The position numbers and the translations under genes are program-made. Positions 1-9,688 of a stretch of 64,000 nucleotides of DNA are shown piece after piece. The stretch lies in the NCBI RefSeq assembly GCF_900156375.1, contig NZ_FTNK01000016.1:1-64000 (forward strand). The letters run 5' to 3'. The stretch is from Paenibacillus macquariensis. GTDB lineage: Bacteria > Bacillota > Bacilli > Paenibacillales > Paenibacillaceae. Numbering within the stretch: position 1 is the stretch's first letter; each line of letters begins with the position of its first letter. Under the pieces are notes generated by a model that did no database searches, was not told the origin of the DNA, and worked only from the letters and a program-made list of their open reading frames with translations.

Positions 1-135
1 GTTACCTACGTGTTACTCACCCGTCCGCCGCTAAGTTGTTTTGAAAGCAAGCTTTCAAAACAACTCCGCTCGACTTGCATGTATTAGGCATGCCGCCAGC
101 GTTCGTCCTGAGCCAGGATCAAACTCTCCAAATTG
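1..135 (-). rRNA. 16S rRNA, 5' end (partial)
   Basis: The minus strand reads through the universal 16S start (AGAGTTTGATCCTGGCTCAG at about 108-127) into the V1 region. Only the first ~135 nt of the gene lie in the window; the rest continues past coordinate 1. The exact mature 5' end (about 135) is estimated from the distance to the conserved AGAGTTTGATC. Confidence 0.95.
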
Positions 136-316
136 GTATTTAGAAAGAGCGAAATGCTCATTTTGAAACAAACTGGCGAGAATTTTCATTCTCTATCAAA
201 TGATTTCTCATTTGTTTTGATTTCACTTTCGTGAAATCTACTCACTCGTTGTTCAGTTTTCAAAGACCAATTATTTCGTTTTGTTGTTACCAGTTCTTCT
301 CGGCGACAACTTCTAT
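136..316 (-). other. rRNA operon leader
   Basis: Between the 16S start and the proximal promoter the minus strand carries a typical Bacillales rRNA leader, including CTTTGAAAACTGAACA near 249-264, the antitermination/processing region usually found before 16S. No protein gene is supported here. Confidence 0.7.
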
Positions 317-345
317 ATCATATCATGTCCGGTTCGTTTGTGCAA
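317..345 (-). promoter_or_regulatory. rRNA promoter P2 (proximal)
   Basis: Minus strand TTGCAC (340-345), a 17-bp spacer, then TATGAT (317-322). Together with a second promoter about 105 bp upstream this gives the tandem P1/P2 arrangement common for Firmicute rRNA operons. Confidence 0.8.
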
Positions 346-421
346 GCTTTTTTTTCGTTTAAGTTTCATTCGATATTGGCTTGCCGATTCAACAAATGTG
401 TTATTTGTTGGCCGGACTAAT

Positions 422-450
422 AATATATCACGGCACACAAAGGAATGCAA
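422..450 (-). promoter_or_regulatory. rRNA promoter P1 (distal)
   Basis: Minus strand TTGCAT (445-450), a 17-bp spacer, then TATATT (422-427). It is preceded on the same strand by an AT-rich stretch (451-500) that could act as an UP element. It drives the partial 16S gene at the window start. Confidence 0.8.
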
Positions 451-575
451 GTCTTTTTATCAATTAAATTTATTTGATAATAACTACTTATATTTAACAT
501 GCACACTCACTCCTGATCAGAAACCAAAACCTCTCAATATCTGATTTATAGAAACTATACATTCCACTATTAGAA

Positions 576-1667
576 TTAGTTATTCTTTTTAATAATTTCT
601 ATGATATAGAGATGTCGTTGTTGTTCTAAATTAATAATATCATTTCCTACTGAGACCATTGGTCGCGTTGGCTCATTATGATTGGAAAATACAATCTCGC
701 CAATTTTATCGTTACTTAAGCGTACAATTACACCGTTATTAAATTCTGTCACTTTTTTAATAAACGTCTGCACTAACTTTGGATCTAACTTTCCAAATGA
801 TTCACTTAAAATCTGTTCTAACACTAAATACGGAGATTGCCCCTTACGATATGCTTTATTAAGTGTCATAGCATGAAATATATCTACTACCCCTACAATT
901 TTGGAATAGATATGAATCTTATTACTATCAATGCCTAATGGATAACCCGTTCCATCGACTTTTTCATGATGTTGTAACGCGGCTAAACGAACACCCTCAT
1001 TAATACCCGCAACATTCTTCAGCAATTGGTGCCCCATCTTCGTATGCTCACGCATTTCGTTAATTTCATCCAACGTTAATCGATCAGGTTTAAACAATAT
1101 AGATGGATCAACCTTAACATTCCCAATATCGTGGAATAGTCCGGCGAATGCTACTTGCATCCAATCTTTTTTAGGAAGACCACTCCACTCGGCAAGTTTA
1201 TATGAAGAAAGCGCACATAAAACTGCATTATGATACATATAATCATGGTCATTTATTAAACGAGGCAAAAAAGATATCAGACTGTAATCCTTTATATATT
1301 GAATCAAGCTTTCTAGCTGATTACGAATTTCATAAATCGGTATTCCTACTGCTGCTATAGAAGGATAAGCACTTTTGATCAAGTTAAATAGCTTATCATA
1401 TTCTTCAACAAAGAGAGATGTTCTATTAAATGGCGGTTGGTCCTGCTGAACTACAGAATCAGTAGAAGAGTTCTTTTCCTTCGATTGAATAATCTTCTCG
1501 CCCACTTGTCCCACTTCTACATTTTCCACTAGAAATGCCTCTAGAATTTCTAAGTCACGTGGAAGTAGTACCTTTTCTTTATGAAAGAGAAGGCTGCCCA
1601 ATGGAGTATATACACTTTTGACTAATTTAACACCAGGTTTTAAATCCATAATAGGTACGATAGCCAT
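576..1667 (-). CDS. HD-GYP domain protein, probable cyclic-di-GMP phosphodiesterase
   Basis: 363 aa. The C-terminal half is an HD-GYP domain: the HD pair is H179-D180 in FHDIGN, and the signature HHEKVDGTGYP lies at 233-243. These motifs bind the metal centre that hydrolyses c-di-GMP in characterised members. Residues 1-60 resemble the small N-terminal domain often seen in Bacillales HD-GYP proteins; 60-80 is a polar linker. No transmembrane segment is visible, so it is probably cytosolic. It lies between the rRNA operon and gyrA, same strand, 253 bp from gyrA with a terminator between, so it probably has its own promoter. Substrate is inferred from the family. Confidence 0.85.
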   Translation of the reverse strand: MAIVPIMDLKPGVKLVKSVYTPLGSLLFHKEKVLLPRDLEILEAFLVENVEVGQVGEKIIQSKEKNSSTDSVVQQDQPPFNRTSLFVEEYDKLFNLIKSAYPSIAAVGIPIYEIRNQLESLIQYIKDYSLISFLPRLINDHDYMYHNAVLCALSSYKLAEWSGLPKKDWMQVAFAGLFHDIGNVKVDPSILFKPDRLTLDEINEMREHTKMGHQLLKNVAGINEGVRLAALQHHEKVDGTGYPLGIDSNKIHIYSKIVGVVDIFHAMTLNKAYRKGQSPYLVLEQILSESFGKLDPKLVQTFIKKVTEFNNGVIVRLSNDKIGEIVFSNHNEPTRPMVSVGNDIINLEQQRHLYIIEIIKKNN

Positions 1668-1819
1668 AGATTAATATACATCTCCATTCCATTATTTAAA
1701 GTTCATATGTATATAACAATCAATGCCATTATATTATTTATTGTATAGCTGTACAATCATTATTAGTAATATAATCCATTCTAGTCAGATCAGCTTAGTC
1801 TAGTAGAACATTTATAATC

Positions 1820-1850
1820 AAAAAAGACCTCAGAATATTCTTCTGAGGCC
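1820..1850 (-). terminator. Rho-independent terminator of gyrA
   Basis: On the minus strand a stem GGCCTCAGAA/TTCTGAGGTC is followed by TTTTTT. It lies about 70 bp downstream of the gyrA stop codon. The rest of the 1668-1920 gap shows nothing else I can name. Confidence 0.8.
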
Positions 1851-1920
1851 TTCCTTAATCGGATACTTATGAAGTAATCCATCTATCCTAATTATACATC
1901 TTACAATACCCTCTTGAAAT

Positions 1921-4500
1921 CTATTCCTCTAGTGTATCATCCGAAACATCTTGAGAAGGTTCCCCATCATCAGAAGCATCCACCTCAGAAGAAGCAATGT
2001 CCTCTACAACGGAATCAGACTCTGAACCTACCGGATTGGATTCATCCCATTCAGTTAAGTCATCTTCCTCGGTTTCTTCCGTTTTATCAACGCGACATAC
2101 GGTAGCTACCGCATCATCTTCACGGATATTAATCAGTTTCACACCTTGAGTATAACGACCCATCGTGGATATGCCTTCCATACTCGTACGGATCAGGGTT
2201 CCAAGTGTGGTGATAATCATCAAATCTTCGTCATTCTTAACGACTTTCAATGCGATAACAGCACCATTCTTCTCGGTTACGTTAATCGTTTTGATTCCCT
2301 TACCGCCACGACTTTGGGAACGATAGTCACTAGCTGGTGTACGTTTACCGTATCCTTTAGCTGTAACAATCAAGATATCCAAATCCTTATCAATAATATC
2401 CATACCAATAACTTCATCATTATCGCTTAAGCGGATACCTCTAACCCCTGTTGCACTACGTCCCATAGAACGGACATCATTCTCAGAGAAACGAATGGAC
2501 ATCCCTTGGGCCGTACCCATAATGAGTTCATGTTCGCCGTTCGCAAGCTTCACTCCAATGAGTGCATCATCTTCACGAAGGTTTATAGCAATAAGACCGC
2601 CCTTACGAATGTTCGTATAATCCTCTAGTGGTGTCTTCTTCACGACCCCTTGACGAGTTGCAAAGAATAAGTAATCTTCACCTTCGAAGTTCTGTACTGG
2701 AATCACAGCATTTACAGTCTCACCCTGTTCGATCTGAATGAGATTAATAATCGCCGTTCCACGCGCTGTACGGCTCAAATCAGGAATCTCATAAGCCTTA
2801 AGGCGATAGACCTTCCCTCGATCGGTAAAGAACAAGAGATAGTGATGTGAATTGGTTACGAATAGATGTTCAACAAAGTCTTGATCTTTCGTATCCATTC
2901 CCATCACGCCGCGTCCACCACGCTTTTGACTACGATAGGTATTCGCAGGAAGACGTTTGATATAACCAGAATGGCTAATCGTGATGATTACTTCTTCTTG
3001 TGGAATAAGATCTTCATCCAGAATGCTTTCTTCACCGACCGTAATTTCAGTCCGACGCTCGTCATTGAAACGTTCCTTAATTTCATTTAGTTCTTCACTA
3101 ATGATCTGAAGGATAAGTGACTCATCCGCTAAAATCTCACGTAATTCTGCAATTTTCTTCATCAATTCTTGGTATTCATTCTCAATCTTATCGCGTTCCA
3201 AACCTGTCAGGCGCTGTAGGCGCATTTCCATGATGGCTTGTGCCTGTTCAAGACTTAGCTCGAATCTGCTCATGAGTCCATCACGTGCAATTTCAGATGT
3301 TTGTGAACTACGGATTAGAGCAATAACTTCATCCAAGTGATCTAATGCTATTCGTAATCCTTCTAGGATATGAGCACGTGCTTCAGCTTTTCTAAGTTCG
3401 AACTCTGTCCGTCTACGGATAACCACTTTCTGATGCTCCAAATAATGATACAGCACATCAAACAGACTAAGTGTTTTCGGTTCATTGTTCACGATAGCTA
3501 ACATATTGATACCGAAGGTAGACTGCATTGGCGTATGCTTGTATAAGTTGTTCAATACGACATTTGGATTAACATCACGTCGTAATTCAATAACCACACG
3601 CATACCATTACGATCTGATTCATCACGTAGATCGGTAATACCGTCCAGACTCTTCTCGCGAACAAGCTCAGCAATTTTCTCTACCAGTCTTGCTTTGTTC
3701 ACTTGATAAGGAAGTTCATATATGACAATACGCGATTTGTTGTTATTCTCTTCGATATTAGCTTTAGCACGCATCGTAACAGAACCACGACCGGTCTCAT
3801 AAGCTTGACGAATTCCCTGGCGTCCTAATATATAACCGGAAGTTGGGAAATCGGGACCCTTGATATACTCCATCAATTCCATCGAGGTGATTTCTGGATT
3901 CTTAATCAAAGCTTGAACACCATCAATGACTTCACCTAGATTATGCGGTGGAATATTTGTAGCCATACCAACGGCAATCCCTGATACCCCATTCACCAAC
4001 AAGTTAGGAAAACGTGCCGGTAGAACCATAGGTTCTTGTTCTTCACCGTCATAGTTGGGTTGGAAATCAATCGTCTCTTTATTAATATCTCTTAACATTT
4101 CCATTGCAATCTTAGAAAGACGTGCTTCCGTATAACGCATTGCTGCTGCCATGTCACCATCAACCGAACCGAAGTTACCATGACCTTCCACGAGCATATA
4201 CCGCATCGAGAAATCCTGCGCCATCCGCACCATCGTTTGGTATACTGCTGTATCACCATGTGGGTGATATTTACCGATAACATCGCCGACAATTCTCGCT
4301 GATTTCTTAAACGGTTTATCCGGGGTCATACCCAAATCATTCATAGCATACAGAATACGACGATGCACCGGTTTCAAGCCATCTCTTACATCAGGTAGAG
4401 CCCGGCTTACAATGATACTCATCGCATAATCCATAAATGACTCGCGCATCTCAACGCCAATATCCCGATCCTTAATTTGCGAGTTTAATTCTTCTGCCAT
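1921..4500 (-). CDS. gyrA: DNA gyrase subunit A
   Basis: 859 aa from the ATG at 4500, chosen because GGAGGAGG precedes it at good spacing; an in-frame ATG ten codons upstream lacks such a site. GyrA cleaves and rejoins DNA in the A2B2 gyrase that adds negative supercoils. The active-site tyrosine is Y123 in AMRYTEARL. The GyrA box appears as QKRGGRG in the C-terminal DNA-wrapping domain, and the tail after about residue 810 is very acidic. In the quinolone-resistance region the sequence is HPHGDTAVYQTM, with Thr84 and Gln88 at the positions of E. coli Ser83 and Asp87. gyrB lies 1.5 kb upstream, separated by an opposite-strand YheC/D gene, so the two are not one simple operon. Confidence 0.97.
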   Translation of the reverse strand: MAEELNSQIKDRDIGVEMRESFMDYAMSIIVSRALPDVRDGLKPVHRRILYAMNDLGMTPDKPFKKSARIVGDVIGKYHPHGDTAVYQTMVRMAQDFSMRYMLVEGHGNFGSVDGDMAAAMRYTEARLSKIAMEMLRDINKETIDFQPNYDGEEQEPMVLPARFPNLLVNGVSGIAVGMATNIPPHNLGEVIDGVQALIKNPEITSMELMEYIKGPDFPTSGYILGRQGIRQAYETGRGSVTMRAKANIEENNNKSRIVIYELPYQVNKARLVEKIAELVREKSLDGITDLRDESDRNGMRVVIELRRDVNPNVVLNNLYKHTPMQSTFGINMLAIVNNEPKTLSLFDVLYHYLEHQKVVIRRRTEFELRKAEARAHILEGLRIALDHLDEVIALIRSSQTSEIARDGLMSRFELSLEQAQAIMEMRLQRLTGLERDKIENEYQELMKKIAELREILADESLILQIISEELNEIKERFNDERRTEITVGEESILDEDLIPQEEVIITISHSGYIKRLPANTYRSQKRGGRGVMGMDTKDQDFVEHLFVTNSHHYLLFFTDRGKVYRLKAYEIPDLSRTARGTAIINLIQIEQGETVNAVIPVQNFEGEDYLFFATRQGVVKKTPLEDYTNIRKGGLIAINLREDDALIGVKLANGEHELIMGTAQGMSIRFSENDVRSMGRSATGVRGIRLSDNDEVIGMDIIDKDLDILIVTAKGYGKRTPASDYRSQSRGGKGIKTINVTEKNGAVIALKVVKNDEDLMIITTLGTLIRTSMEGISTMGRYTQGVKLINIREDDAVATVCRVDKTEETEEDDLTEWDESNPVGSESDSVVEDIASSEVDASDDGEPSQDVSDDTLEE

Positions 4501-5145
4501 GCTGTACCTCCTCCAATTCCTATCAACCAAATCAACGAAATGCAGAATATATAAGAAGAAACGGTTGTACTGTCTTTTAAAAGATAGTACTCATCTCCGC
4601 CAAAAATATAAGGATATCGTACAAGGTGAAACTTATACTTTCTTATATTTCAAGAAGAAACGGCCTTGCCGTCTTTTAGGGGGTATTCTTTACGAAGCCA
4701 GTTATGGAACACATAACTCTGAGTTATCCCTTATGAAGTCAAAGATCCGCTTCAATACCTGTTACATAATAAAACCAGTAATCTTTATTATATTACTTTC
4801 TCAAAAAGAGCACAATTAAACATCAACACTGATAAAGGCAAATAAACACTCTTTTTATTCTGAAAATTAGGGATATGCCCTGCCCTCTTAAACAGCCTAT
4901 TCATACAATACTTAAGAAATCCCCAACACATAGTATACCATTCTTTTACTACCTTGTCTTAATTTTTAAGCCCCCAAATGATCCAAAACCTCATCCCCAT
5001 ACGATAAGAGAATCATGTTTTTTATTCCTTTTATGAATAAAAAATGGCATCTAACATTCTCATATTTTTGATGGGATTTCAAGCTATCCATCTGGACTGA
5101 GAACTCGCCACTTACAAAAATAGATTATTGAAAGGATGAACCTTC
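4501..5145. other. gyrA upstream intergenic region
   Basis: 645 bp between the divergent gyrA and YheC/D genes. I see no convincing gene; open frames here lack ribosome sites and protein-like composition. It contains an imperfect 27-bp direct repeat (4553-4579 and 4652-4678, listed separately) and presumably the two divergent promoters, which I could not place with confidence. Confidence 0.5.
4553..4678. repeat. Imperfect 27-bp direct repeat pair
   Basis: AAGAAGAAACGG followed by a variable 5-7 nt and GTCTTTTA occurs at 4553-4579 and again at 4652-4678. The first 12 and last 8 bases are identical. Both copies are preceded by ATAT-rich sequence. This looks like a short interspersed intergenic element rather than an operator, but no binding protein is known to me. 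Confidence 0.5.
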
Positions 5146-5955
5146 TTGGTTATTCAGCGCGTCTCAAGCAAGTGGGCCAAAACCAAAGTGCTCCTAAAAA
5201 ATGAGCAAATCTCCCCCTACATTCCAACTACATGTAAATACTCTTCAGAAGCTTTAACAACTATGCTGAATGAATTCACTATGGTCTTCTTAAAGCCAGA
5301 TTGTGGGACATATGGTCGTGGTGTGATGTGTATTGAACAATTAACATTGAATAACCTTGATTCAGATGATCAATTCATGGATACCTATACAATTTATCAA
5401 CTTCGTTACAACACTGAAACTAAGATATTTAACTCTCTTGAAGCACTATTCATAGGCATTCACCCGTATACACGGCATCATAATTATTTGATACAACAAG
5501 GTATCCCCTTGTTACAATACAATTCTTGTCCCTTTGATTTACGTATTCTTACTCAAAAGAGTCCGAATGGTCAGTGGGTATCTACAGGAATCATTGGCCG
5601 TGTTGCAGCCCCCCATAAAGTCGTAACCAATCATCATAGTGGAGGTAAAGTCCAGACGTTCGAAACACTAATGTCTCCTTATATGACCCCTATGGAGGTT
5701 TTTGACCTACAACAATCACTCAAAAGTTTAGGTGTTTCCGTCGCCAATCAGCTTCAAAAAAAATACCATCACATTAAAGAACTAGGACTCGATATCGCAA
5801 TGGATAACACTAATACACCTTGGATATTAGAGGTAAATACCTTACCAGCTCTATATCCATTCAAAAAATATATTTCCAATAAGGATGTATATCGTCGTAT
5901 TTACCGATACGCTGTATCCTACGGAAGATATTCTTCAAAGAAGATATCAAGGTAA
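5146..5955 (+). CDS. YheC/YheD family ATP-grasp-like protein
   Basis: 269 aa, TTG start at 5146 with AAAGGA 9 nt upstream; the nearer ATG is out of frame. YheC/YheD proteins are ATP-grasp-like and include spore coat-associated proteins of Bacillus. Family features visible are FLKPDCGTYGRGV near residue 50, FDLRIL near 125, a VAAPHKVVTN stretch, LGLDIAMD near 220 and the terminal LEVNTLPALYPF, which fits the metal/ATP site of the ATP-grasp fold. It is opposite in strand to gyrA and gyrB and sits between them, ending 75 bp from the gyrB stop. A second family member lies at 61231-61974. The biochemical substrate is unknown. Confidence 0.8.
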   Translation: MVIQRVSSKWAKTKVLLKNEQISPYIPTTCKYSSEALTTMLNEFTMVFLKPDCGTYGRGVMCIEQLTLNNLDSDDQFMDTYTIYQLRYNTETKIFNSLEALFIGIHPYTRHHNYLIQQGIPLLQYNSCPFDLRILTQKSPNGQWVSTGIIGRVAAPHKVVTNHHSGGKVQTFETLMSPYMTPMEVFDLQQSLKSLGVSVANQLQKKYHHIKELGLDIAMDNTNTPWILEVNTLPALYPFKKYISNKDVYRRIYRYAVSYGRYSSKKISR

Positions 5956-5972
5956 ACTAGTTCCCCATACTT

Positions 5973-6009
5973 CAAAAACAAAGAGAAGGTGCCTCGTCTG
6001 CACCTTCTC
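5973..6009 (-). terminator. Rho-independent terminator of gyrB
   Basis: On the minus strand GAGAAGGTGC, a 7-nt loop, GCACCTTCTC and then TTTGTTTTTG. It follows the gyrB stop by about 20 bp and lies between the convergent YheC/D gene and gyrB. Confidence 0.8.
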
Positions 6010-6029
6010 CTGTTCCACAAATATGCTAT

Positions 6030-7940
6030 TTAAATATCTAGATTCTTAACAGTCTTCGCATGTTCATAAATAAATTCACGTCGTGGTTCTACATTATCAC
6101 CCATCAACGTATCAAATATATTATCTGCTAACATCGCATCGTCAATGGTAACTTGAAGCATAGTCCGACATTCAGGGTCCATCGTGGTTTCCCATAACTG
6201 TCCTGCATTCATCTCACCAAGACCTTTGTAGCGTTGAACATTCACTTTAACATTAGGTCCAAACTCACTAATGATTTGATCTCGTTCTCTTTCACTATTC
6301 GCATAACGTATAACCTTGTTACGTTCCACCTTAAACAAAGGTGGTTGCGCAATATAAATATATCCCGCATCGAGTAACTTCCTCATGTAACGGTAGAAGA
6401 AGGTCAACATAAGTGTCCGAATGTGCGCACCATCGACGTCGGCATCCGTCATAATAATAACCTTATGATAACGAGCTTTACTAAGGTCGAAATCTTCACC
6501 AATTCCGGTACCCATAGCTGTAATCATATTCCGAATTTCAGCATTAGAAAGAATGCGATCTAGTCTAGCTTTCTCTACGTTTAGAATCTTACCACGCAAA
6601 GGAAGGATAGCTTGGAAGTGTCGATCTCGACCCTGCTTGGCTGATCCACCTGCAGAATCCCCTTCGACGATGTACAGTTCACTGATGGATGCATCTTTCG
6701 AAGAACAGTCAGCTAGTTTACCTGGCAATGCACTCACTTCGAGCGCACTCTTGCGTCGCGTCAATTCACGAGCCTTGCGAGCCGCTTCTCTTGCTCTGGA
6801 AGCCTGCAATCCCTTTTCAAGGATTCGACGAGATACCGCTGGATTCTCTTCTAAGAACTCTTGTAGTTTCTCCGAGAATAGCGATTCCACGATACCACGC
6901 ACTTCACTGTTACCAAGCTTGGTCTTGGTCTGACCCTCGAATTGAGGTTCTGGAATCTTGACCGAAATAATCGCAGTCAATCCTTCACGAACATCATCGC
7001 CCGAAAGATTGGAGTTACTATCTTTAATTACACCTGTTTTACGAGCGTAATCATTAATGATCCGAGTCAAAGCACTCTTAAATCCAGATTCGTGCGTACC
7101 GCCTTCATGTGTGTTGATATTATTACAGAACGAATAAATATTCTCCGTATAGCTATCGTTATATTGCAATGCTACTTCAACTTGCATCATATCCCGTGAT
7201 CCTTCCACGTAGATAGGCTCCTCATGAAGTGCTTCTTTCTTCTCATTTAGGAATTTTACATACTCCTTAATTCCACCTTCATACATAAAACGAACGGATG
7301 AATCAGCTCGCTCGTCATTCAGCGTTAAGGCAATTCCTTTATTTAAAAAGGCGATCTCACGAACACGAGTGAGAAGCGTTCCATAATCATATACCGTTGT
7401 TTCTGTAAAGATTTCAGGATCTGGATGGAAGGTAACCGTTGTTCCATGTTCATCCGAATCTCCGATCACTCTCACGTCATATTGAGGTACGCCACGGCGA
7501 TATTCTTGTTGATAGATGTGCCCTTTAACTTTTACGGTTACCACTACTTTTTCCGACAAAGCATTAACAACCGAGACACCTACTCCGTGCAAACCACCCG
7601 ATACTTTATATCCACCACCACCAAACTTACCACCCGCATGTAGGACAGTCATAACGACTTCTAGAGCAGGGCGTTTCATTTTGGCGTGTTCCCCAACTGG
7701 GATACCGCGTCCATTATCGACAACGGTCACACTATTGTCTTTGTGGACAGTAATCTCTATGTGATCACAAACACCTGCCATGGCTTCATCAATACTATTG
7801 TCCACTACTTCCCAGACTAAATGATGCAAGCCCTTAGCGCTAGTTGATCCAATATACATCCCCGGCCGTTTACGAACGGCTTCGAGACCTTCTAGTACCT
7901 GTATCTGACTTTCATCATACTGTGGTTCATTCATAGACAT
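6030..7940 (-). CDS. gyrB: DNA gyrase subunit B
   Basis: 636 aa, the usual length for a Firmicute GyrB. It is the ATPase subunit of gyrase. The N-terminal GHKL ATPase is seen in EVVDNSIDEAMAG and VVDNGRGIPV; the TOPRIM domain in IVEGDSAGGSAKQGRD and MTDADVDGAHIRTL; the C-terminal QRYKGLGEMN is also typical. Start at 7940 (MSMNEPQ) is favoured by AGGTGAAGG upstream; an ATG two codons later is possible. It follows remB by 36 bp on the same strand, so it is probably expressed with the dnaA-dnaN-rlbA-recF-remB series. Confidence 0.97.
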   Translation of the reverse strand: MSMNEPQYDESQIQVLEGLEAVRKRPGMYIGSTSAKGLHHLVWEVVDNSIDEAMAGVCDHIEITVHKDNSVTVVDNGRGIPVGEHAKMKRPALEVVMTVLHAGGKFGGGGYKVSGGLHGVGVSVVNALSEKVVVTVKVKGHIYQQEYRRGVPQYDVRVIGDSDEHGTTVTFHPDPEIFTETTVYDYGTLLTRVREIAFLNKGIALTLNDERADSSVRFMYEGGIKEYVKFLNEKKEALHEEPIYVEGSRDMMQVEVALQYNDSYTENIYSFCNNINTHEGGTHESGFKSALTRIINDYARKTGVIKDSNSNLSGDDVREGLTAIISVKIPEPQFEGQTKTKLGNSEVRGIVESLFSEKLQEFLEENPAVSRRILEKGLQASRAREAARKARELTRRKSALEVSALPGKLADCSSKDASISELYIVEGDSAGGSAKQGRDRHFQAILPLRGKILNVEKARLDRILSNAEIRNMITAMGTGIGEDFDLSKARYHKVIIMTDADVDGAHIRTLMLTFFYRYMRKLLDAGYIYIAQPPLFKVERNKVIRYANSERERDQIISEFGPNVKVNVQRYKGLGEMNAGQLWETTMDPECRTMLQVTIDDAMLADNIFDTLMGDNVEPRREFIYEHAKTVKNLDI

Positions 7941-7976
7941 GCCTTCACCTACTTCTATAGATTCTACATCTGCTAA

Positions 7977-8231
7977 CTAAGCATTAGCATAAAACACGTT
8001 AACTCTTTTCTTTAGCGTGGAAGACGAAATGGGAGAGTAAAAGACCGTATCTTTCGTCACAACGATTGACTTGGCTTCTTCTTCACCGATATTAACTAAT
8101 GTCTTCTCTTCCTTGACGTGGTTTACGAATTGCTTGGATATTTTAGAAGATTTCTCAATGGATACGTCAAAAATAGCAATGAGCTCTGAAGATCGAATAA
8201 TTCTTTCTCCGCCCAAATGTATATACATCAT
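7977..8231 (-). CDS. remB: Extracellular matrix regulator RemB (DUF370)
   Basis: 84 aa. Begins MMYIHLGGERIIRSSELIAIFDV, the DUF370 pattern of RemA/RemB, which act in Bacillus in regulation of biofilm matrix genes. The position between recF and gyrB is exactly that of B. subtilis yaaB/remB, which supports RemB rather than RemA. It lies 14 bp after recF and 36 bp before gyrB. Confidence 0.88.
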   Translation of the reverse strand: MMYIHLGGERIIRSSELIAIFDVSIEKSSKISKQFVNHVKEEKTLVNIGEEEAKSIVVTKDTVFYSPISSSTLKKRVNVFYANA

Positions 8232-8245
8232 GATCCTCCACTCTT

Positions 8246-9358
8246 TTATAAACCGACCTGACCTGCATTCACATGGTAGATGCTTGCATTCTTTAATTTA
8301 TCCGCATTCAAGCTCTCTATTCCAGTTGCGGTGATGAACGTCTGCACTTTGCTCTGAAATGTCTCAATCAGTTGGGTTTGACGGTATGGATCAAGCTCAG
8401 ATAATACATCATCTAGCAAAAGTACGGGATATTCACCGATCTCTTCTTTGATCAGTTCAATCTCCGCCAATTTGAGTGATAAGGCTGTCGTCCGTTGCTG
8501 TCCTTGAGAACCATACGTATGCACTTCCTTACCGTTAATATAAAAGGTCATATCATCACGGTGAGGCCCCGCAAGTGTCATGCCGCGCCGAACTTCCTGT
8601 TCTTTCATTTGTCTTAACTTTATCATAAATTGCTCAAATAAGACAGCTTCATCTTCCTCTGTCGCTTCTCCAAACGATGGAACATAGCGTAACTGAAGAT
8701 CTTCACTGCCATTTGTAATCCCATAGTGAATGGACTCAGCCCATCGTTGAAGTTTTATTATAAATTGTTTCCTTTTTCTAATAATTTTAACACCATGCTC
8801 CACCAACTGTTCATTCCATATGTCGAGTAAGCCCTGATCAACAGCATCTTTACCCCACAATTGTTTCAGGAAATTATTTCGTTGAAGCAGAATCTTCTGA
8901 TATTGCTGCAGATGAAAAAGATAGCTTGGCTGAACTTGTCCAATCTCCATATCTAAGAATCTACGACGTATCCCTGGTGTCCCCTTAACAATTTCCAAGT
9001 CTTCAGGAGCGAACATGACCACATTGAGAGAACCGATGAATTCACTTAGTTTCCGCTGCTCAAGCCCATTTATCTTCGCTTTTTTCCCTTGAGCTGACAG
9101 GGTTAGCTCTAAGTTAAGCGGTCCATATTTCTTCTCAACGACGGCTGATATATGGGCACTTCCTTGTTCAAAGGCAATCAATTCACGGTCCTTCGAAGTT
9201 CGGTGACTTTTGGTCAGTGCCAACACAAAAATAGCTTCCAGCAGATTGGTTTTTCCTTGGGCATTGGGACCAATCAATAGATTCACATCCCCGAAGGAAT
9301 CCAACCGCAATTGTTCATAATTACGGTATTGCTGCAAGCTAATGTTTTTTACAAACAC
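8246..9358 (-). CDS. recF: DNA replication/repair protein RecF
   Basis: 370 aa, normal length. SMC-like ABC ATPase that helps load RecA at gaps. Walker A GPNAQGKTNLLEA lies near residues 30-42, the ABC signature region around GSQGQQRTTALSLKLA near 285-300, and Walker B VLLLDDVLSELD near 310-322. It is in the dnaA-dnaN-rlbA-recF-remB-gyrB order. Confidence 0.97.
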   Translation of the reverse strand: MFVKNISLQQYRNYEQLRLDSFGDVNLLIGPNAQGKTNLLEAIFVLALTKSHRTSKDRELIAFEQGSAHISAVVEKKYGPLNLELTLSAQGKKAKINGLEQRKLSEFIGSLNVVMFAPEDLEIVKGTPGIRRRFLDMEIGQVQPSYLFHLQQYQKILLQRNNFLKQLWGKDAVDQGLLDIWNEQLVEHGVKIIRKRKQFIIKLQRWAESIHYGITNGSEDLQLRYVPSFGEATEEDEAVLFEQFMIKLRQMKEQEVRRGMTLAGPHRDDMTFYINGKEVHTYGSQGQQRTTALSLKLAEIELIKEEIGEYPVLLLDDVLSELDPYRQTQLIETFQSKVQTFITATGIESLNADKLKNASIYHVNAGQVGL

Positions 9359-9421
9359 ACGTTATCCTCCTCATCTTCCACCCCTGTTACTAAAATCTTC
9401 GGGATTTTTTTGAGGTGAAGA

Positions 9422-9640
9422 TCACGATTCTTTAGAAACCTCAAACGTTCCTTCATCCGCTACTTTTACAATATCGCCTGGATATAACTTACGACCGCGG
9501 CGTTCTTCTTGTTCACCATTGACGAATACTAAGCCTTCTTGAAGAAGAGCCTTAGCCATCCCGCCTGTGGATACACAATTTGATAATTTCATAAAGGTGT
9601 CTAGCTTAATATATTCACTGTGGATAATAATTTTGTTCAC
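9422..9640 (-). CDS. rlbA: S4 domain protein YaaA/RlbA
   Basis: 72 aa, almost entirely an S4 RNA-binding domain (IKLDTFMKLSNCVSTGGMAKALLQEGLVFVNGE). Small S4 proteins at this spot between dnaN and recF are the B. subtilis YaaA type, linked to ribosome assembly. The gap to recF is 63 bp. Confidence 0.9.
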   Translation of the reverse strand: MNKIIIHSEYIKLDTFMKLSNCVSTGGMAKALLQEGLVFVNGEQEERRGRKLYPGDIVKVADEGTFEVSKES

Positions 9641-9688
9641 TCGAATGCTCCTTTTTCTCTCGTTGATCTATGCACATGTGTATAACTT

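Noticed and set aside
281..544. 87-aa plus-strand ORF opposite the rRNA promoters
   Set aside because: Overlies two good rRNA promoters and the leader on the other strand; no ribosome site.
6553..6961. Plus-strand ORFs within gyrB
   Set aside because: Shadow frames of a highly conserved gene, no ribosome sites.
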